From positions 62,001 to 126,000 of the forward strand of contig CAWATA010000007.1 in the NCBI GenBank assembly GCA_963784885.1: a stretch of 64,000 bases of DNA, in the 5' to 3' direction. Below, one piece after another: positions 41,653 to 49,995 of the stretch. This DNA is from RHKX01 sp963784885. GTDB lineage: Bacteria > Actinomycetota > Thermoleophilia > Solirubrobacterales > 70-9. How positions within the stretch are numbered: position 1 is the stretch's first letter; the number at the start of each line of letters is the position of its first letter. The notes under the pieces were generated by a model. The model saw only the letters and a list, made by a program, of their open reading frames with translations. It was not told where the DNA came from and ran no database searches. A program made the translations under genes and the position numbers.

Positions 41653-41725
41653 TGGAGCTAGCCGGACTCGAACCGGCGACCTCCTGGGTGCGATCCAGGC
41701 GCTCTTCCAGCTGAGCTATAGCCCC
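41653..41725 (-). tRNA. tRNA-Ala (anticodon CGC)
   Basis: The minus strand folds as a cloverleaf: acceptor GGGGCTA/TAGCTCC with the G3-U70 pair that marks alanine tRNAs, D-stem GCTC/GAGC, anticodon stem CCTGG/CCAGG around ATCGCAC (anticodon CGC), and T-stem GCCGG/CCGGC around TTCGAGT. The 3' CCA is not encoded. It reads GCG codons. Its 3' half is duplicated at 39963-40004. Confidence 0.96.
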
Positions 41726-41865
41726 AAGTGCGGTGTCGCTCCGCAGGCCGGAGGATACTTGGCCGCAGGAGCGCCCGCGAGGGCGCAGGGGATCGAACGC
41801 AAGCGGCGAAGCAAGCCGTCGTTCAAGCCGTCCGGGACCGGCGGCATCTGCAACCCTTCAGACCC

Positions 41866-42615
41866 ATGGGAATCCTCGACGACGCGATCCGGGAGCATCT
41901 CGAGCTCAAGCGCCAGCACGGCGCCGCGAGCTCGGAGCTCGACCAGCTCGAGCAGGAGGTCTTCGGCCCCATCGCTCGGCCGGGTGATCCCGAGTTCGAG
42001 ACCGGCGAGGAGCCGCTTCCCGTGGCTGACCTCGAGGCCGTCCCCGAGGACGCCGGCGAGGCGCCCGAGCTGGAAGGCAGCGAGGACCCGACCACGGTCG
42101 CCCCGCAGGCCGCCGTCGAGCCCGAGTCGGTCGAGCAGCCGATCCCGGAGGCGCCCGAGGGCGCGATCTTCGACGTCGACGAGGCCGACCTCGGCGAGAT
42201 CGACCTCGAGGAGGACTTCAAGACGCCGGCCGAGCGGGCCCGCGAAGAGCACCCCTATCTCGACGACACCGTCGACCACCCGGCCCCGGAGGTCACCTCG
42301 CTCTCCGACGAGCTCGAGGCCGCCGCGCCATCCCCGGGCCCCGACTCGGCCGAGCTCGAGGTTCCGCACGTCTCACCGGCGGACGCCCCCGGCCCCGGCG
42401 AGCCCGAGATCCCGGGCGGCTCGACCGGCGAGCCCGAGTCGCTCGAGTTCGACGAGCTTCCCGGCGAGACCGTCGAGCCCCGTGCCGAGGACGACGAGAA
42501 CGACGACGACCTGCTCGAGGAGACTCCCGACTTCCTCAAGGACGCACCGGACGGGGAAGACCTCTGGTTCGAGCAGGAGGGGAAGGGCCCCAAGGACTTC
42601 GACTTCGACGACTGA
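41866..42615 (+). CDS. Acidic low-complexity protein with conserved N-terminal helix
   Basis: From ATG at 41866 (249 aa) the protein opens MGILDDAIREHLELKRQHGA, SSELDQLEQEVFGP, a helical motif I recall from actinobacterial hypothetical proteins. The rest is a Glu/Asp/Pro-rich disordered region ending EQEGKGPKDFDFDD. There is no signal peptide or membrane helix. It could be a scaffold or interaction protein; no function is known. Open sequence upstream to 41728 crosses the tRNA flank and is not part of it. Confidence 0.78.
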   Translation: MGILDDAIREHLELKRQHGAASSELDQLEQEVFGPIARPGDPEFETGEEPLPVADLEAVPEDAGEAPELEGSEDPTTVAPQAAVEPESVEQPIPEAPEGAIFDVDEADLGEIDLEEDFKTPAERAREEHPYLDDTVDHPAPEVTSLSDELEAAAPSPGPDSAELEVPHVSPADAPGPGEPEIPGGSTGEPESLEFDELPGETVEPRAEDDENDDDLLEETPDFLKDAPDGEDLWFEQEGKGPKDFDFDD

Positions 42616-42650
42616 CGGCTTCCGAGGCCGCTGCTCGGCGTCGATCCGAC

Positions 42651-43949
42651 TCAGCTGAAGTAGCCGCGAGTGCGGCTGGCTTCGACGACCCGGGCGAGGC
42701 CGATCTCGAACGCCGCCTCGCGCAGCGACTTGCCGTCCTTCTCGGCGCGCGCCGAGACCTCGCCGAACGTGCGCTGCATCACCCCGTGGAGCATGTCGTT
42801 GACGGCGTCCTCCTCCCAGCGGAAGTGCTGGAGGTTCTGGACCCATTCGAAGTAGGAGACGACGACGCCGCCGGCGTTGGCGATCAGGTCGGGCACGACG
42901 TAGATGCCGTTGTCGGCGAGGATCTGATCGGCGGCGAAGGTGGTCGGGTTGTTGGCGCCCTCGACCATCAGCTTGAAGTTGAAGACGCAGGCGTTGTCCT
43001 CGTGGACCATGCCGCCGAGCGCGGCCGGGAAGAAGACGTCGCAGGGGACCTCGTAGAAGTCGCCGACGCCGATCTCCTCGGCCTCGGCGAACTCGGTCAG
43101 CTTGCCGCCGTGGACGTGAACGTGCTCGACCAGCCGGTCGGCGTCGATACCCGCCTCGCTGCGAATCGCGCCGTCCTGGTCGGCGGCGGCGACCATCTTC
43201 GCCCCGAGCCCCTGCATGATCCGGGCGATCCAGGAGCCGACGTTGCCGAAGCCCTGGACCATGAACGTCGTCTCGGCCGGGTCGAGGCCGATCTTCTGCG
43301 CCGCTTCCTGGAACATGACGACGCAACCGCGTCCGGTCGCCGCCTCGCGGCCGTAGGAGCCTTCGAGCGAGATCGGCTTGCCGGTGACGACGGCCGGCGT
43401 GTGGCCGTTGAGCTTGCCGAACTCGTCCATCAGCCAGGCCATGGTCTGGGCGTTGGTGCCGATGTCGGGAGCGGGGATGTCGCGATTGGGCCCGATCAGC
43501 TTCGAGATCTTGTCCATCAGCGCCCGGGCGATGCCCTCGAGCTCGTGCTCCTTCAGTCCCCGGGTGTCGACGTTGACACCGCCCTTGGCGCCGCCGAAGG
43601 GGATCCCGGCGACTGCCGTCTTCCAGGTCATCATCGACGCGAGCGCCCGGACCTCGTCGATGTCGACCTCGGGGTGGAAGCGCATGCCGCCCTTGTACGG
43701 CCCGCGGGCTCCGTTGTGCTGGATCCGGAAGCCATGGAAGACGTGCATCTCCCCGTCCGCGAGCTTGATCGGGATCTGCACCGAGATCTCCCGGTACGGC
43801 TCCCAGAAGATCTGCCGCGCGTCCTCCTGCAGGCCGAGGCTGTCCCAGGCCCGGTCGAAGTGGTGGCGGACGACCTCGAGTTCGGAGACCCGGGCTCGCC
43901 GGATCCGCGGATCCTCCTCCTCGGACTGCTCCAGCGCCTCGGTTGCCAT
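42651..43949 (-). CDS. gdhA: Glutamate dehydrogenase
   Basis: This 432-residue cytosolic enzyme links 2-oxoglutarate plus ammonia with glutamate. The substrate block GARGPYKGGMRFHPEVDIDE, TWKTAVAGIPFGGAKGGVNV (catalytic lysine in GGAKGG), PAPDIGTNAQTMAWLMDEF and the dinucleotide loop VQGFGNVGSWIAR are present, with VVEGANNPTT-like MVEGANNPTTF later. ATG at 43949 has AGGAGAG before it. Acidic ADQDGA after the loop suggests NAD preference. Size and motifs match hexameric GDH; the symbol is by homology, and gudB is an equivalent name. Confidence 0.94.
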   Translation of the reverse strand: MATEALEQSEEEDPRIRRARVSELEVVRHHFDRAWDSLGLQEDARQIFWEPYREISVQIPIKLADGEMHVFHGFRIQHNGARGPYKGGMRFHPEVDIDEVRALASMMTWKTAVAGIPFGGAKGGVNVDTRGLKEHELEGIARALMDKISKLIGPNRDIPAPDIGTNAQTMAWLMDEFGKLNGHTPAVVTGKPISLEGSYGREAATGRGCVVMFQEAAQKIGLDPAETTFMVQGFGNVGSWIARIMQGLGAKMVAAADQDGAIRSEAGIDADRLVEHVHVHGGKLTEFAEAEEIGVGDFYEVPCDVFFPAALGGMVHEDNACVFNFKLMVEGANNPTTFAADQILADNGIYVVPDLIANAGGVVVSYFEWVQNLQHFRWEEDAVNDMLHGVMQRTFGEVSARAEKDGKSLREAAFEIGLARVVEASRTRGYFS

Positions 43950-44018
43950 CGCTCTCCTCCCGGTTGACGGCCGGCCGTCGGCCATCCTCGCACAGCCACG
44001 TACCTGCGGCGGCCGACC

Positions 44019-44024
44019 TACAAT
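44019..44024 (+). promoter_or_regulatory. Probable -10 box of tRNA-Ala(UGC)
   Basis: TACAAT lies 20 bases before the tRNA 5' end in a GC-rich gap. No good -35 box is seen at the right distance, so confidence is limited. Confidence 0.4.
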
Positions 44025-44044
44025 CGCAGTGACCGCGAGGTCAC

Positions 44045-44118
44045 GGGGCCATAGCTCAGTTGGCTAGAGCGTCCGGTTTGCATCCGGGAGGTCGTGGGTT
44101 CGAATCCCACTGGCTCCA
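44045..44118 (+). tRNA. tRNA-Ala (anticodon UGC)
   Basis: The sequence folds as a cloverleaf with acceptor GGGGCCA/TGGCTCC (G3-U70, the alanine identity pair), D-arm GCTC/GAGC, anticodon stem TCCGG/CCGGG around TTTGCAT (anticodon TGC) and T-arm GTGGG/CCCAC around TTCGAAT. The CCA end is not encoded. It reads GCA and, by wobble, other alanine codons. The last bases lie antisense to the 3' end of the nuclease gene at 44064. Confidence 0.96.
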
Positions 44119-44573
44119 TCGACAGGCTCGGGAGCGGTGAAGTCCGATGCATCGTGCGTCAGGGCTCGCTGGCCGTTTCGGCTGGGGGCCAGACGCAGAT
44201 GAATCGTTGACCGACCGCTGCCGAGCATCCGGGAGTGGACGTAGAAGCACCGATCGGTCGTCGAGTCCCAGACGGCCAGCCAGTCGATCTCGTTCGTCGT
44301 GTAGCGCTTGATTCGCCGCACCTTCCCGTTCGTCAGGGAGTGAGAGAAGCACTTGACTTGAATCACGAACCCGTCCGAGCTCGCGTACTTGACCTGGACC
44401 CGCTCGAATGCCTCGCCGCGAATCAGGATCAGGTCGTAATCCCAGTCCTCGCCATAGGGGAGCGCTAGCCGGTAGCCGAGCTCGAGCAGATGAGCGGCGA
44501 TCTTCAGCTCGGCAAGGTCACCCTTGAGCTTCGTCGACGCCACCCAGTGAGGGTATTCGGAGGTGTGTGGCAT
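44064..44573 (-). CDS. PD-(D/E)XK nuclease-like protein abutting the tRNA
   Basis: The 169-residue protein has the nuclease core KGDLAELKIAAHLLELGYRL, EDWDYDLILIRGEAFERVQV with QVK at the ExK site (E to Q), and then FVIQVKCFSHS. This matches PD-(D/E)XK proteins related to group I intron endonucleases. The last 18 or so codons are the antisense of tRNA-Ala(UGC), which shows the gene was placed against the tRNA 3' end. GC is lower than in neighbours. A homing or defence nuclease role is likely but not proven. Confidence 0.75.
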   Translation of the reverse strand: MPHTSEYPHWVASTKLKGDLAELKIAAHLLELGYRLALPYGEDWDYDLILIRGEAFERVQVKYASSDGFVIQVKCFSHSLTNGKVRRIKRYTTNEIDWLAVWDSTTDRCFYVHSRMLGSGRSTIHLRLAPSRNGQRALTHDASDFTAPEPVDGASGIRTHDLPDANRTL

Positions 44574-44648
44574 GTCAGCACACGAATGCGACGATTCGGG
44601 AACTTCTCGCCTCGGCTCCGTCGGACCCGCTCGTCAGGCTGCCCGGCG

Positions 44649-45365
44649 ATGGCCGCCGGAGAGCGATCGCTGGGGCGGGATCCCCGGGTGCGGGCGGTCG
44701 TGCTCGCGCTCGCGGTGATCGCGGGCTGGCTCGACGGGCTGACCTTCGTCGCGCTCGGGACCGTGTTCGTGTCGGCCGTGACCGGGGACCTCGTGCAGGT
44801 CGGGATCACGATCGCCGAAGGCGAGTGGAGCGCCCTCGTCGTCCTGCTCGCGGCGTTGATCGCGTTCATGGGCGGAACCGCGATCGCCGTCGTCCTCGTC
44901 CGCGTCGCCGGCTCTCGCGGCTGGCCGGGGCCGGTCCGGCGGCCGTTGTTCGTCCACGCCGGGCTGCTGATCGTCTTCGCGGTCTGCTGGACGCTGATCG
45001 GCGATCCGCAACCCGGGACGGCCGACGCGGTCGTCGTGGCCGCCGTGGCGGCGACGTCGGCGGGCATCCAGGGCGCCGTCTTTCTCGGGCTCGGGATCCG
45101 CGGCGCCAACGTCAGCGCGGTGACGGGCGTGCTGATCCTGCTCGCGGCCGGCGTTGCCGAGCGGGAGAGCAAGGTGCCCGGTCCCCGCAGCGAGCTGCCG
45201 CTCTGGGAGCTGTTCCTGATCCTCGCCGTCTACTGCCTCGCCGGGCTGATCGTCGCCCTGGCGCTCTCCGGCGAGGCCGGGCTGCTCGTGTGGGTGCCGG
45301 CGGCGATCGCGATCGGCGTCGTTGCGCTCGTTCCTCGCCGCGACCCGAAGGTCGCCACCGCCTGA
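44649..45365 (+). CDS. DUF1275 (YoaK-type) membrane protein
   Basis: From ATG at 44649 (238 aa) the protein has about six membrane helices and the DUF1275 start VLALAVIAGWLDGLTFVALG, TVFVSAVTGDLVQVGI, with GIQGAVFLGLGIRGANVSAV and TGVLILLA in the second half. Function is unknown; YoaK-like proteins are small transporter-like proteins. In-frame sequence before 44649 (from 44490) overlaps the nuclease gene's end on the other strand and has no family pattern. Confidence 0.82.
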   Translation: MAAGERSLGRDPRVRAVVLALAVIAGWLDGLTFVALGTVFVSAVTGDLVQVGITIAEGEWSALVVLLAALIAFMGGTAIAVVLVRVAGSRGWPGPVRRPLFVHAGLLIVFAVCWTLIGDPQPGTADAVVVAAVAATSAGIQGAVFLGLGIRGANVSAVTGVLILLAAGVAERESKVPGPRSELPLWELFLILAVYCLAGLIVALALSGEAGLLVWVPAAIAIGVVALVPRRDPKVATA

Positions 45366-45486
45366 CGCAGCGTCGTCCGGCCGCTCAGGCCGACGGCCGC
45401 GCGGCTTCGCGCTGACCGTCGGGCCCGCTTGCCATTCGCACCTCGTGGTGAGAGGGTGGCCCCGACCCCCTCGGGAAGGAGACACG

Positions 45487-45906
45487 ATGGATCATGCGGA
45501 GACGATGCGGCGCATCTACGGGCTGCTCAGTGCCGGAGATGTCGACGGCTTCGGCGCGCTGCTGGCCGACGACTTCATCGAACACGAGGAGACACCCGGC
45601 CTGGCGCCGACGAAGGACGGCGTCCTCGAGTTCTTCCGGATGTACCGGACCGCTTTTCCGGACCTCCGGATGGAGCCGGAGGACGTGCTGGCAAGCGGCG
45701 ACAAGGTCGTCGCCCGGGTGCGGGCCACCGGAACCCATGATGGTGAGTTCATGGGCATACCGGCCACCGGCAAGGGCATCGATGTGCCGATGATCGACAT
45801 CATCAGGTTCGGCGACGACGGGCTCGCGAGCGAGCACTGGGGGGTCATCAACGAGATGGCGATGATGCAGCAGCTCGGCCTGGTGCCGGAGGGGCCGCCG
45901 GCGTAG
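45487..45906 (+). CDS. SnoaL-like polyketide cyclase-family protein
   Basis: The 139-residue protein starts at ATG 45487 with GGAAGGAG before it. ETMRRIYGLLSAGDVDGFGA, LLADDFIEHEETPGL, GVLEFFRMYRTAFPDLRMEP, VVARVRATGTHDGEFMGIP, then PATGKGI and WGVINEMAMMQQLG are the SnoaL block order. The His and Asp in EHEETP and HDGEF positions may be catalytic, as in aldol-type cyclases, but no polyketide genes are nearby, so another isomerase or hydrolase role is likely. Confidence 0.86.
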   Translation: MDHAETMRRIYGLLSAGDVDGFGALLADDFIEHEETPGLAPTKDGVLEFFRMYRTAFPDLRMEPEDVLASGDKVVARVRATGTHDGEFMGIPATGKGIDVPMIDIIRFGDDGLASEHWGVINEMAMMQQLGLVPEGPPA

Positions 45907-45949
45907 GGTCGGGCGAAGACGGCCGGCCCGCCTCCCTGGGCGCCGCCGC

Positions 45950-46426
45950 TCAGTAGGTGGCGAAACCCTCGAGCGAGAGCGTGCCGTTCTCGTCGTCGAG
46001 CGTGTAGTGAGCATGGGCCTCGAGCCCGGTCGCGCTGATCCGCTTGTAGCGGCCCTTGCCGCCGGTGAGGTTGGCGGTGCCGTCGAAGTCGATCTCGCGG
46101 TTATGACCCGCGATCGTCCCGTCGAGGGAGCCGAGCACCGTCCCCCTGTCGTTGCGAATCCGGAACGTCCCGGTCGCAGTCCGAAGCACCAGATCGAGCT
46201 GCACCGTCAGCTTGATCTTCCCCGTGCCGAACGGCTTACCCGAGATGATGCCCTGCTGTCTTGCGGGGCTGGCCAGGATCGAACCGTTGACCGTTTTCGT
46301 AGCCCCGGTGAGGTCGACGCGGTGACGCTTCGGCTTCGCCGAAGCCACCGCGGGAGCCGCGACCAGCGCGACGGCGGCGAGCAGGGACAGCAGTGCGAAG
46401 AGATGGATCCTGGGGCGTGCGTTCAC
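45950..46426 (-). CDS. Secreted hypothetical protein
   Basis: The 158-residue protein has a Sec signal peptide (ARPRIHLFALLSLLAAVALV, cleaved after ASA near residue 30) and a beta-rich mature part with LVLRTATGTFRIRNDRGTVL, GSLDGTIAGHNREIDFDG and NLTGGKGRYKRISATGLEA. The alternation suggests a small beta-barrel of the allene-oxide-cyclase-like/DUF3224 type, but I cannot assign it firmly. It probably sits outside the cell. Confidence 0.7.
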   Translation of the reverse strand: MNARPRIHLFALLSLLAAVALVAAPAVASAKPKRHRVDLTGATKTVNGSILASPARQQGIISGKPFGTGKIKLTVQLDLVLRTATGTFRIRNDRGTVLGSLDGTIAGHNREIDFDGTANLTGGKGRYKRISATGLEAHAHYTLDDENGTLSLEGFATY

Positions 46427-46457
46427 GGCGGCAATCCTGCCCTGGAGCGCCTTGCAG

Positions 46458-46958
46458 CTAACGCGGCTCTTCGCCGGGTGGCTGCGCCGGCGCCTGCTCC
46501 TGCGGCTCGGACGCAGCGGGTGCGCCGACGCCGGAACCGGTGCCGAGAGCGGCCCCGTCCGTCTGGGCCTCCCACACCTTGTTGAGGCAGCTCTGCAGGT
46601 ACGGGGGGAAGACGAAGCCGAGCAGGAGGAAGAGGATCAGCGCGATCCAGCCGTTCACCGGCTCGGCCCCGGTGATGCGCGCCGCCGCCTGCATGCGCTG
46701 GACGCCCCGGTAGTAGGAGACGAGGGGCGGGACGATCAGGAGAGCGCCCGGGAATAGGGCCAGGGCGGACATCCCGGGGTTGTCGCCGAGCTCGGCGGTC
46801 CCCCTCGCTCGGCCCAGCTTGACCATTTCCTTGTTGACGTAGTACCACCAGAAGATCACGTAGATCCCGAGCGTGATCAGCGAGAGCCCGAAGACTCCCC
46901 ACGGGTTCCGTTCCTTCGCGATGTCGTTGCTTCCCGCGATGACGATCTGATCAGCCAC
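46458..46958 (-). CDS. DUF4234 membrane protein
   Basis: The 166-residue protein has the DUF4234 start ERNPWGVFGLSLITLGIYVI, FWWYYVNKEM, and three to four membrane helices, followed by a Pro/Gln-rich cytoplasmic tail (after about 135). The WWYY.NxEM block is diagnostic. Function is unknown. It is encoded after a small membrane protein and a rhomboid homologue on the same strand. Confidence 0.8.
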   Translation of the reverse strand: MADQIVIAGSNDIAKERNPWGVFGLSLITLGIYVIFWWYYVNKEMVKLGRARGTAELGDNPGMSALALFPGALLIVPPLVSYYRGVQRMQAAARITGAEPVNGWIALILFLLLGFVFPPYLQSCLNKVWEAQTDGAALGTGSGVGAPAASEPQEQAPAQPPGEEPR

Positions 46959-47006
46959 TTGCTCTCCCTCTCTTGGACTTGCGCCAGCCTATCCGCATCG
47001 GCTGCC

Positions 47007-47204
47007 TCACTCCTCCGGCGGATTGCGCACGGCGCCGATCAGCGCCAGCAGGACCGCGACGCAGACGAAGATCGAGACGAGCGCGATCACGACCGTCGCG
47101 ACGTTCAGCTCGGCCGTCGCGAGCGCGGCGACGGTCAGCCCGCCGAAGACGAGGAGGAAGAGGATGCCGCCGGCGATCAGTGAAGTTGGGCGGCGCCGGT
47201 CCAC
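47007..47204 (-). CDS. Small two-TM membrane protein
   Basis: The 65-residue protein starts at GTG 47204, one base after the stop of the rhomboid-like gene. It has two hydrophobic helices (LIAGGILFLLVFGGLTVAAL and VVIALVSIFVCVAVLLALIG) and a short charged tail. I do not recognise a family. The tight spacing suggests it is cotranslated with the rhomboid-like protein and may be its partner. Confidence 0.65.
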   Translation of the reverse strand: MDRRRPTSLIAGGILFLLVFGGLTVAALATAELNVATVVIALVSIFVCVAVLLALIGAVRNPPEE

Positions 47205-47205
47205 G

Positions 47206-48051
47206 TCAGCCCGCCGCGATCGCGCCCGGTGAGGCGGCCGATCCGCTCCGGAGCCGCCCGCCGCGCGCCGCCAGCCAGCCGGCGAGCATGCCGACGACGA
47301 ATCCGCCGACGTGGGCGAGGTAGGCGCCCCCGCCGCTGGCGATGTCGGTCGTGGCGAGGTTTCCGACCCCCGGGATCAGCTGCAGCGCGAACCAGCAGGC
47401 GATCACCAGGACCGCCGGAATCAGCAGCAGCCCGCCGAAGTACGGGACGAAGCTCAGGGTCACGATCCGCCCGCGCGGTCGCATGACGATGTAGGCGCCG
47501 AGCGCCCCCGCGGCGGCTCCCGCCGCCCCGATCACAGGACCGGTCGCGGCCGGGTCGAGGAAGCTCTGGGCGTAGGCGGCCGCGTAGCCGGCGACGAGGT
47601 AGAGCAGCAGGAATCGTGCTCCGCCGACCAGCCGCTCGACGGCGGTGCCGAAGATCCAGAGGAAGAGCATCGTGATCGCGAAGTGGAGGACGTCCGCGTC
47701 GAGAAAGGTCGCGGTCAGCGGCGTCAGCCACCACGGCGCCTGGTCGAGGTTGTCGGGAATCGGCGTGCCGACGGTGCCACCGGCCTCGACGAGCCCGTTC
47801 TCGCCGCAGACGATTCCCTCCGACCCGATCCCGCAGACGCTCCCGGGATGGGTCAGGCGGAACGGAATCGCCCCGAACTCGATCGCCGCCTGGTCACGCT
47901 TGGAGACATGCTCGGCGGCGAGCTTCGCGCTGCTGGCGTCCTCGCCCGAGAGTGTCAGCTGCCAGCAGAGGCTGAGGAAGCCGATCACGATCAGCGCGAT
48001 CGTCACCCGCGGCGGCGCGCCCGCGGTCCGGCTGTCCTTGAGCGGGATCAC
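47206..48051 (-). CDS. Rhomboid-family protein lacking catalytic serine
   Basis: The 281-residue protein has the six-helix rhomboid core: DVLHFAITMLFLWIFG (usual H-x3-N-M helix), then GAAGAAAGALGAYIVMRPRG where active rhomboids have GASG, and YLAHVGGFVVGMLAG carrying the catalytic histidine. The nucleophile serine is alanine and the helix-2 asparagine is threonine, so proteolysis is not expected. A long periplasmic loop with a CGIGSEGIVCGEN cysteine pair follows the first helix. It is probably a binding-only relative, like iRhoms or derlins. Confidence 0.82.
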   Translation of the reverse strand: MIPLKDSRTAGAPPRVTIALIVIGFLSLCWQLTLSGEDASSAKLAAEHVSKRDQAAIEFGAIPFRLTHPGSVCGIGSEGIVCGENGLVEAGGTVGTPIPDNLDQAPWWLTPLTATFLDADVLHFAITMLFLWIFGTAVERLVGGARFLLLYLVAGYAAAYAQSFLDPAATGPVIGAAGAAAGALGAYIVMRPRGRIVTLSFVPYFGGLLLIPAVLVIACWFALQLIPGVGNLATTDIASGGGAYLAHVGGFVVGMLAGWLAARGGRLRSGSAASPGAIAAG

Positions 48052-48063
48052 ATCACCTCGGCC

Positions 48064-49047
48064 TCAGGCGCCGGCGGCGAGCGCCTCGCGGGCGCTCTCG
48101 TCCGCGTGGTAGCTCGACCGCACGAGCGGGCCGGCCGCAACCGACTCGAAGCCGATCCTCCGGGCCTCGGCGGCGAGCGCATCGAACTCCTCCGGCTCCC
48201 AGTAGCGGACGACCGGCAGGTGCCGCTCCGTCGGCCGCAGGTACTGGCCCACGGTGAGCACCTGGACGTGGTGCTCGCGGAGGATCCCGAAGGCTTCGAC
48301 CATCTCGTCGAAGCTCTCGCCGAGGCCGACCATCAGCCCCGACTTCGTGATCACTTCACCGCCTCCCATCTCCTTGGCCATCCTCAGCACCCGCGCGGAG
48401 CGCTCGAACCGCGAACCGCGCCGGGCCATCGGATAGAGGCGGGGGACGACCTCGACGTTGTGGTTGAAGACGTCGGGTCGCTCGGCGATGACCTTGGCCA
48501 GCGGCATCTCCTGGCCCCGGAAGTCGGGCGTCAGGACCTCGACCCTGCACCCGGGGGCCTGCATCCTGATCGAGCGGATGACGCCGACGAAGGCGGCGGC
48601 TCCGTAGTCGGGCAGATCGTCGCGGTCGACCGAGGTGATGACCGCATGCCCGAGGCCCATCTGGGCGACCGAGCGCGCGACGCGGGCCGGCTCCAGCGGG
48701 TCGTTCCAGGTCGGCTTGCCGGTGTTGACGTTGCAGAACCCGCACCGCCGGGTGCAGGTGTCGCCGAGGATCATGAAGGTGGCGGTGCCGCGCTCCCAGC
48801 ACTCGCCGATGTTCGGGCAGTTGGCCTCCGCGCAGACGGTGTGAAGGCCCTCCGACTTGATCTGCGACTTGAGCTCGCGGTACTTCGGGCCACCCGGGGG
48901 CGGGACCTTCAGCCACCGCGGCTTGCGCTCCCGAAACGGGAGGCCCTGGACCTTCTCGATCGCGATGCCGCCGGGCCGCGCTCGCGAGCGGGTCTTGTGC
49001 TCGCGCTCCGGCGGCGCCGCCGACTCGATCGGGGGTGGCGTGGTCAC
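48064..49047 (-). CDS. lipA: Lipoyl synthase
   Basis: From GTG at 49047 (327 aa) the radical-SAM enzyme inserts two sulfurs into protein-bound octanoyl groups. The auxiliary cluster motif CAEANCPNIGECW, the radical-SAM CTRRCGFCN (CxxxCxxC), ITSVDRDDLPDYGA, MVGLGE and the C-terminal VRSSYHADE are all present. It normally follows lipB, which is not in the window. The frame is open upstream to 49854, but that is antisense to the methyltransferase-neighbouring region and non-coding. Confidence 0.95.
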   Translation of the reverse strand: MTTPPPIESAAPPEREHKTRSRARPGGIAIEKVQGLPFRERKPRWLKVPPPGGPKYRELKSQIKSEGLHTVCAEANCPNIGECWERGTATFMILGDTCTRRCGFCNVNTGKPTWNDPLEPARVARSVAQMGLGHAVITSVDRDDLPDYGAAAFVGVIRSIRMQAPGCRVEVLTPDFRGQEMPLAKVIAERPDVFNHNVEVVPRLYPMARRGSRFERSARVLRMAKEMGGGEVITKSGLMVGLGESFDEMVEAFGILREHHVQVLTVGQYLRPTERHLPVVRYWEPEEFDALAAEARRIGFESVAAGPLVRSSYHADESAREALAAGA

Positions 49048-49091
49048 GCGCCTACCGTACCGACACCCCTTCCCGGGCAATCGCCCGGTGC

Positions 49092-49895
49092 TCAGCTCAC
49101 CTCGACGACGGCGAGCAGGTACTCCGCCTCGACGTGCATGGTCCCGTCGACGGCCTGGTTCGCCTCCGAGTAGAGCGCCGTGAGTTGTTCCCGCAGCGGC
49201 TCCCATTTGCCCTCGTCCTCGAGCACCTCCTTGGCCATCACCGTCGGGCCGAGGATCCGCTCGTTCCGGGCCATCCACTCCTCGATCGAGTCGTCCCGGA
49301 AGGGAACGTTCAGCTCCTCGATGCGCACATCGGCGCCGGAGAAGAGCTCCCTGAGCCGCTCCTCGGTCCCCCAGAGGACGGGCGGCTGAAAGCCCTCGGG
49401 CGGCGGCGGCATGTTGGCGCCGATCAGCGCGAACATCTGCCCGTTCAGGCCGCTCGGCGTCCAGGCGCAGGTGACGATCCTGCCCCCGGGCCGGCAGACC
49501 CGGCGGAGCTCGTCCGCGGCCCGCTGCTGGTGCGGTGCGAACATCACCCCGAAGACCGACGTCACGCAGTCGAACGAGTCGTCGGCGAAGGGCAGCGCCT
49601 CGGCATCGCCCTCGACGAACTCGATCTCGAGCCCGGCCTCGCGGCTGCGCTCGGTGGCGATCTCCACCAGCTTCGGAGTCAGGTCCAGCCCGGTGACGGT
49701 CGCGCCGCGCCGCGCCGCGGCCAGCGCCGCGTTCCCGGTCCCGGTCGCGACGTCGAGCAGCTTCCGGCCCGGCCCGGCGCCGACGCGCTCGACCGCCGCC
49801 TCCGACGCCACCTCGATCATCTCCGCGATCGCCGCGTAGTCGCCGATCGTCCACATGTGACGCTGGCGATCCTTGATCACGTCCAGTCCGCTCAT
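49092..49895 (-). CDS. Class I SAM-dependent methyltransferase
   Basis: The 267-residue protein has the UbiE-like core: LLDVATGTGNAALAAARRGA (motif I), VTGLDLTPKLVEIA, VEGDAEALPFADDSFDCVTS (motif II and acidic loop) and LRRVCRPGGRIVTCAWTP. It begins SGLDVIKDRQRHMW, a start typical of this actinobacterial group. The substrate is a small molecule or lipid quinone-like compound; not determined. It is separated from the P450 gene by about 100 bases with no feature I can support. Confidence 0.87.
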   Translation of the reverse strand: MSGLDVIKDRQRHMWTIGDYAAIAEMIEVASEAAVERVGAGPGRKLLDVATGTGNAALAAARRGATVTGLDLTPKLVEIATERSREAGLEIEFVEGDAEALPFADDSFDCVTSVFGVMFAPHQQRAADELRRVCRPGGRIVTCAWTPSGLNGQMFALIGANMPPPPEGFQPPVLWGTEERLRELFSGADVRIEELNVPFRDDSIEEWMARNERILGPTVMAKEVLEDEGKWEPLREQLTALYSEANQAVDGTMHVEAEYLLAVVEVS

Positions 49896-49995
49896 CGTCC
49901 GCTCCTCCCTCTCGCTACCCCGCTCCCGCCGTCAGGCTATACGCGAAGAGCCATGCCGTCGAGCCGATCCTCGGAGCCCGGTGAGCCGTGACGGC

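Noticed and set aside
41728..41865. An N-terminal extension of the acidic protein to 41728.
   Set aside because: It would start inside the flank of tRNA-Ala and lacks protein-like composition, whereas MGILDDAIREH is a typical start.
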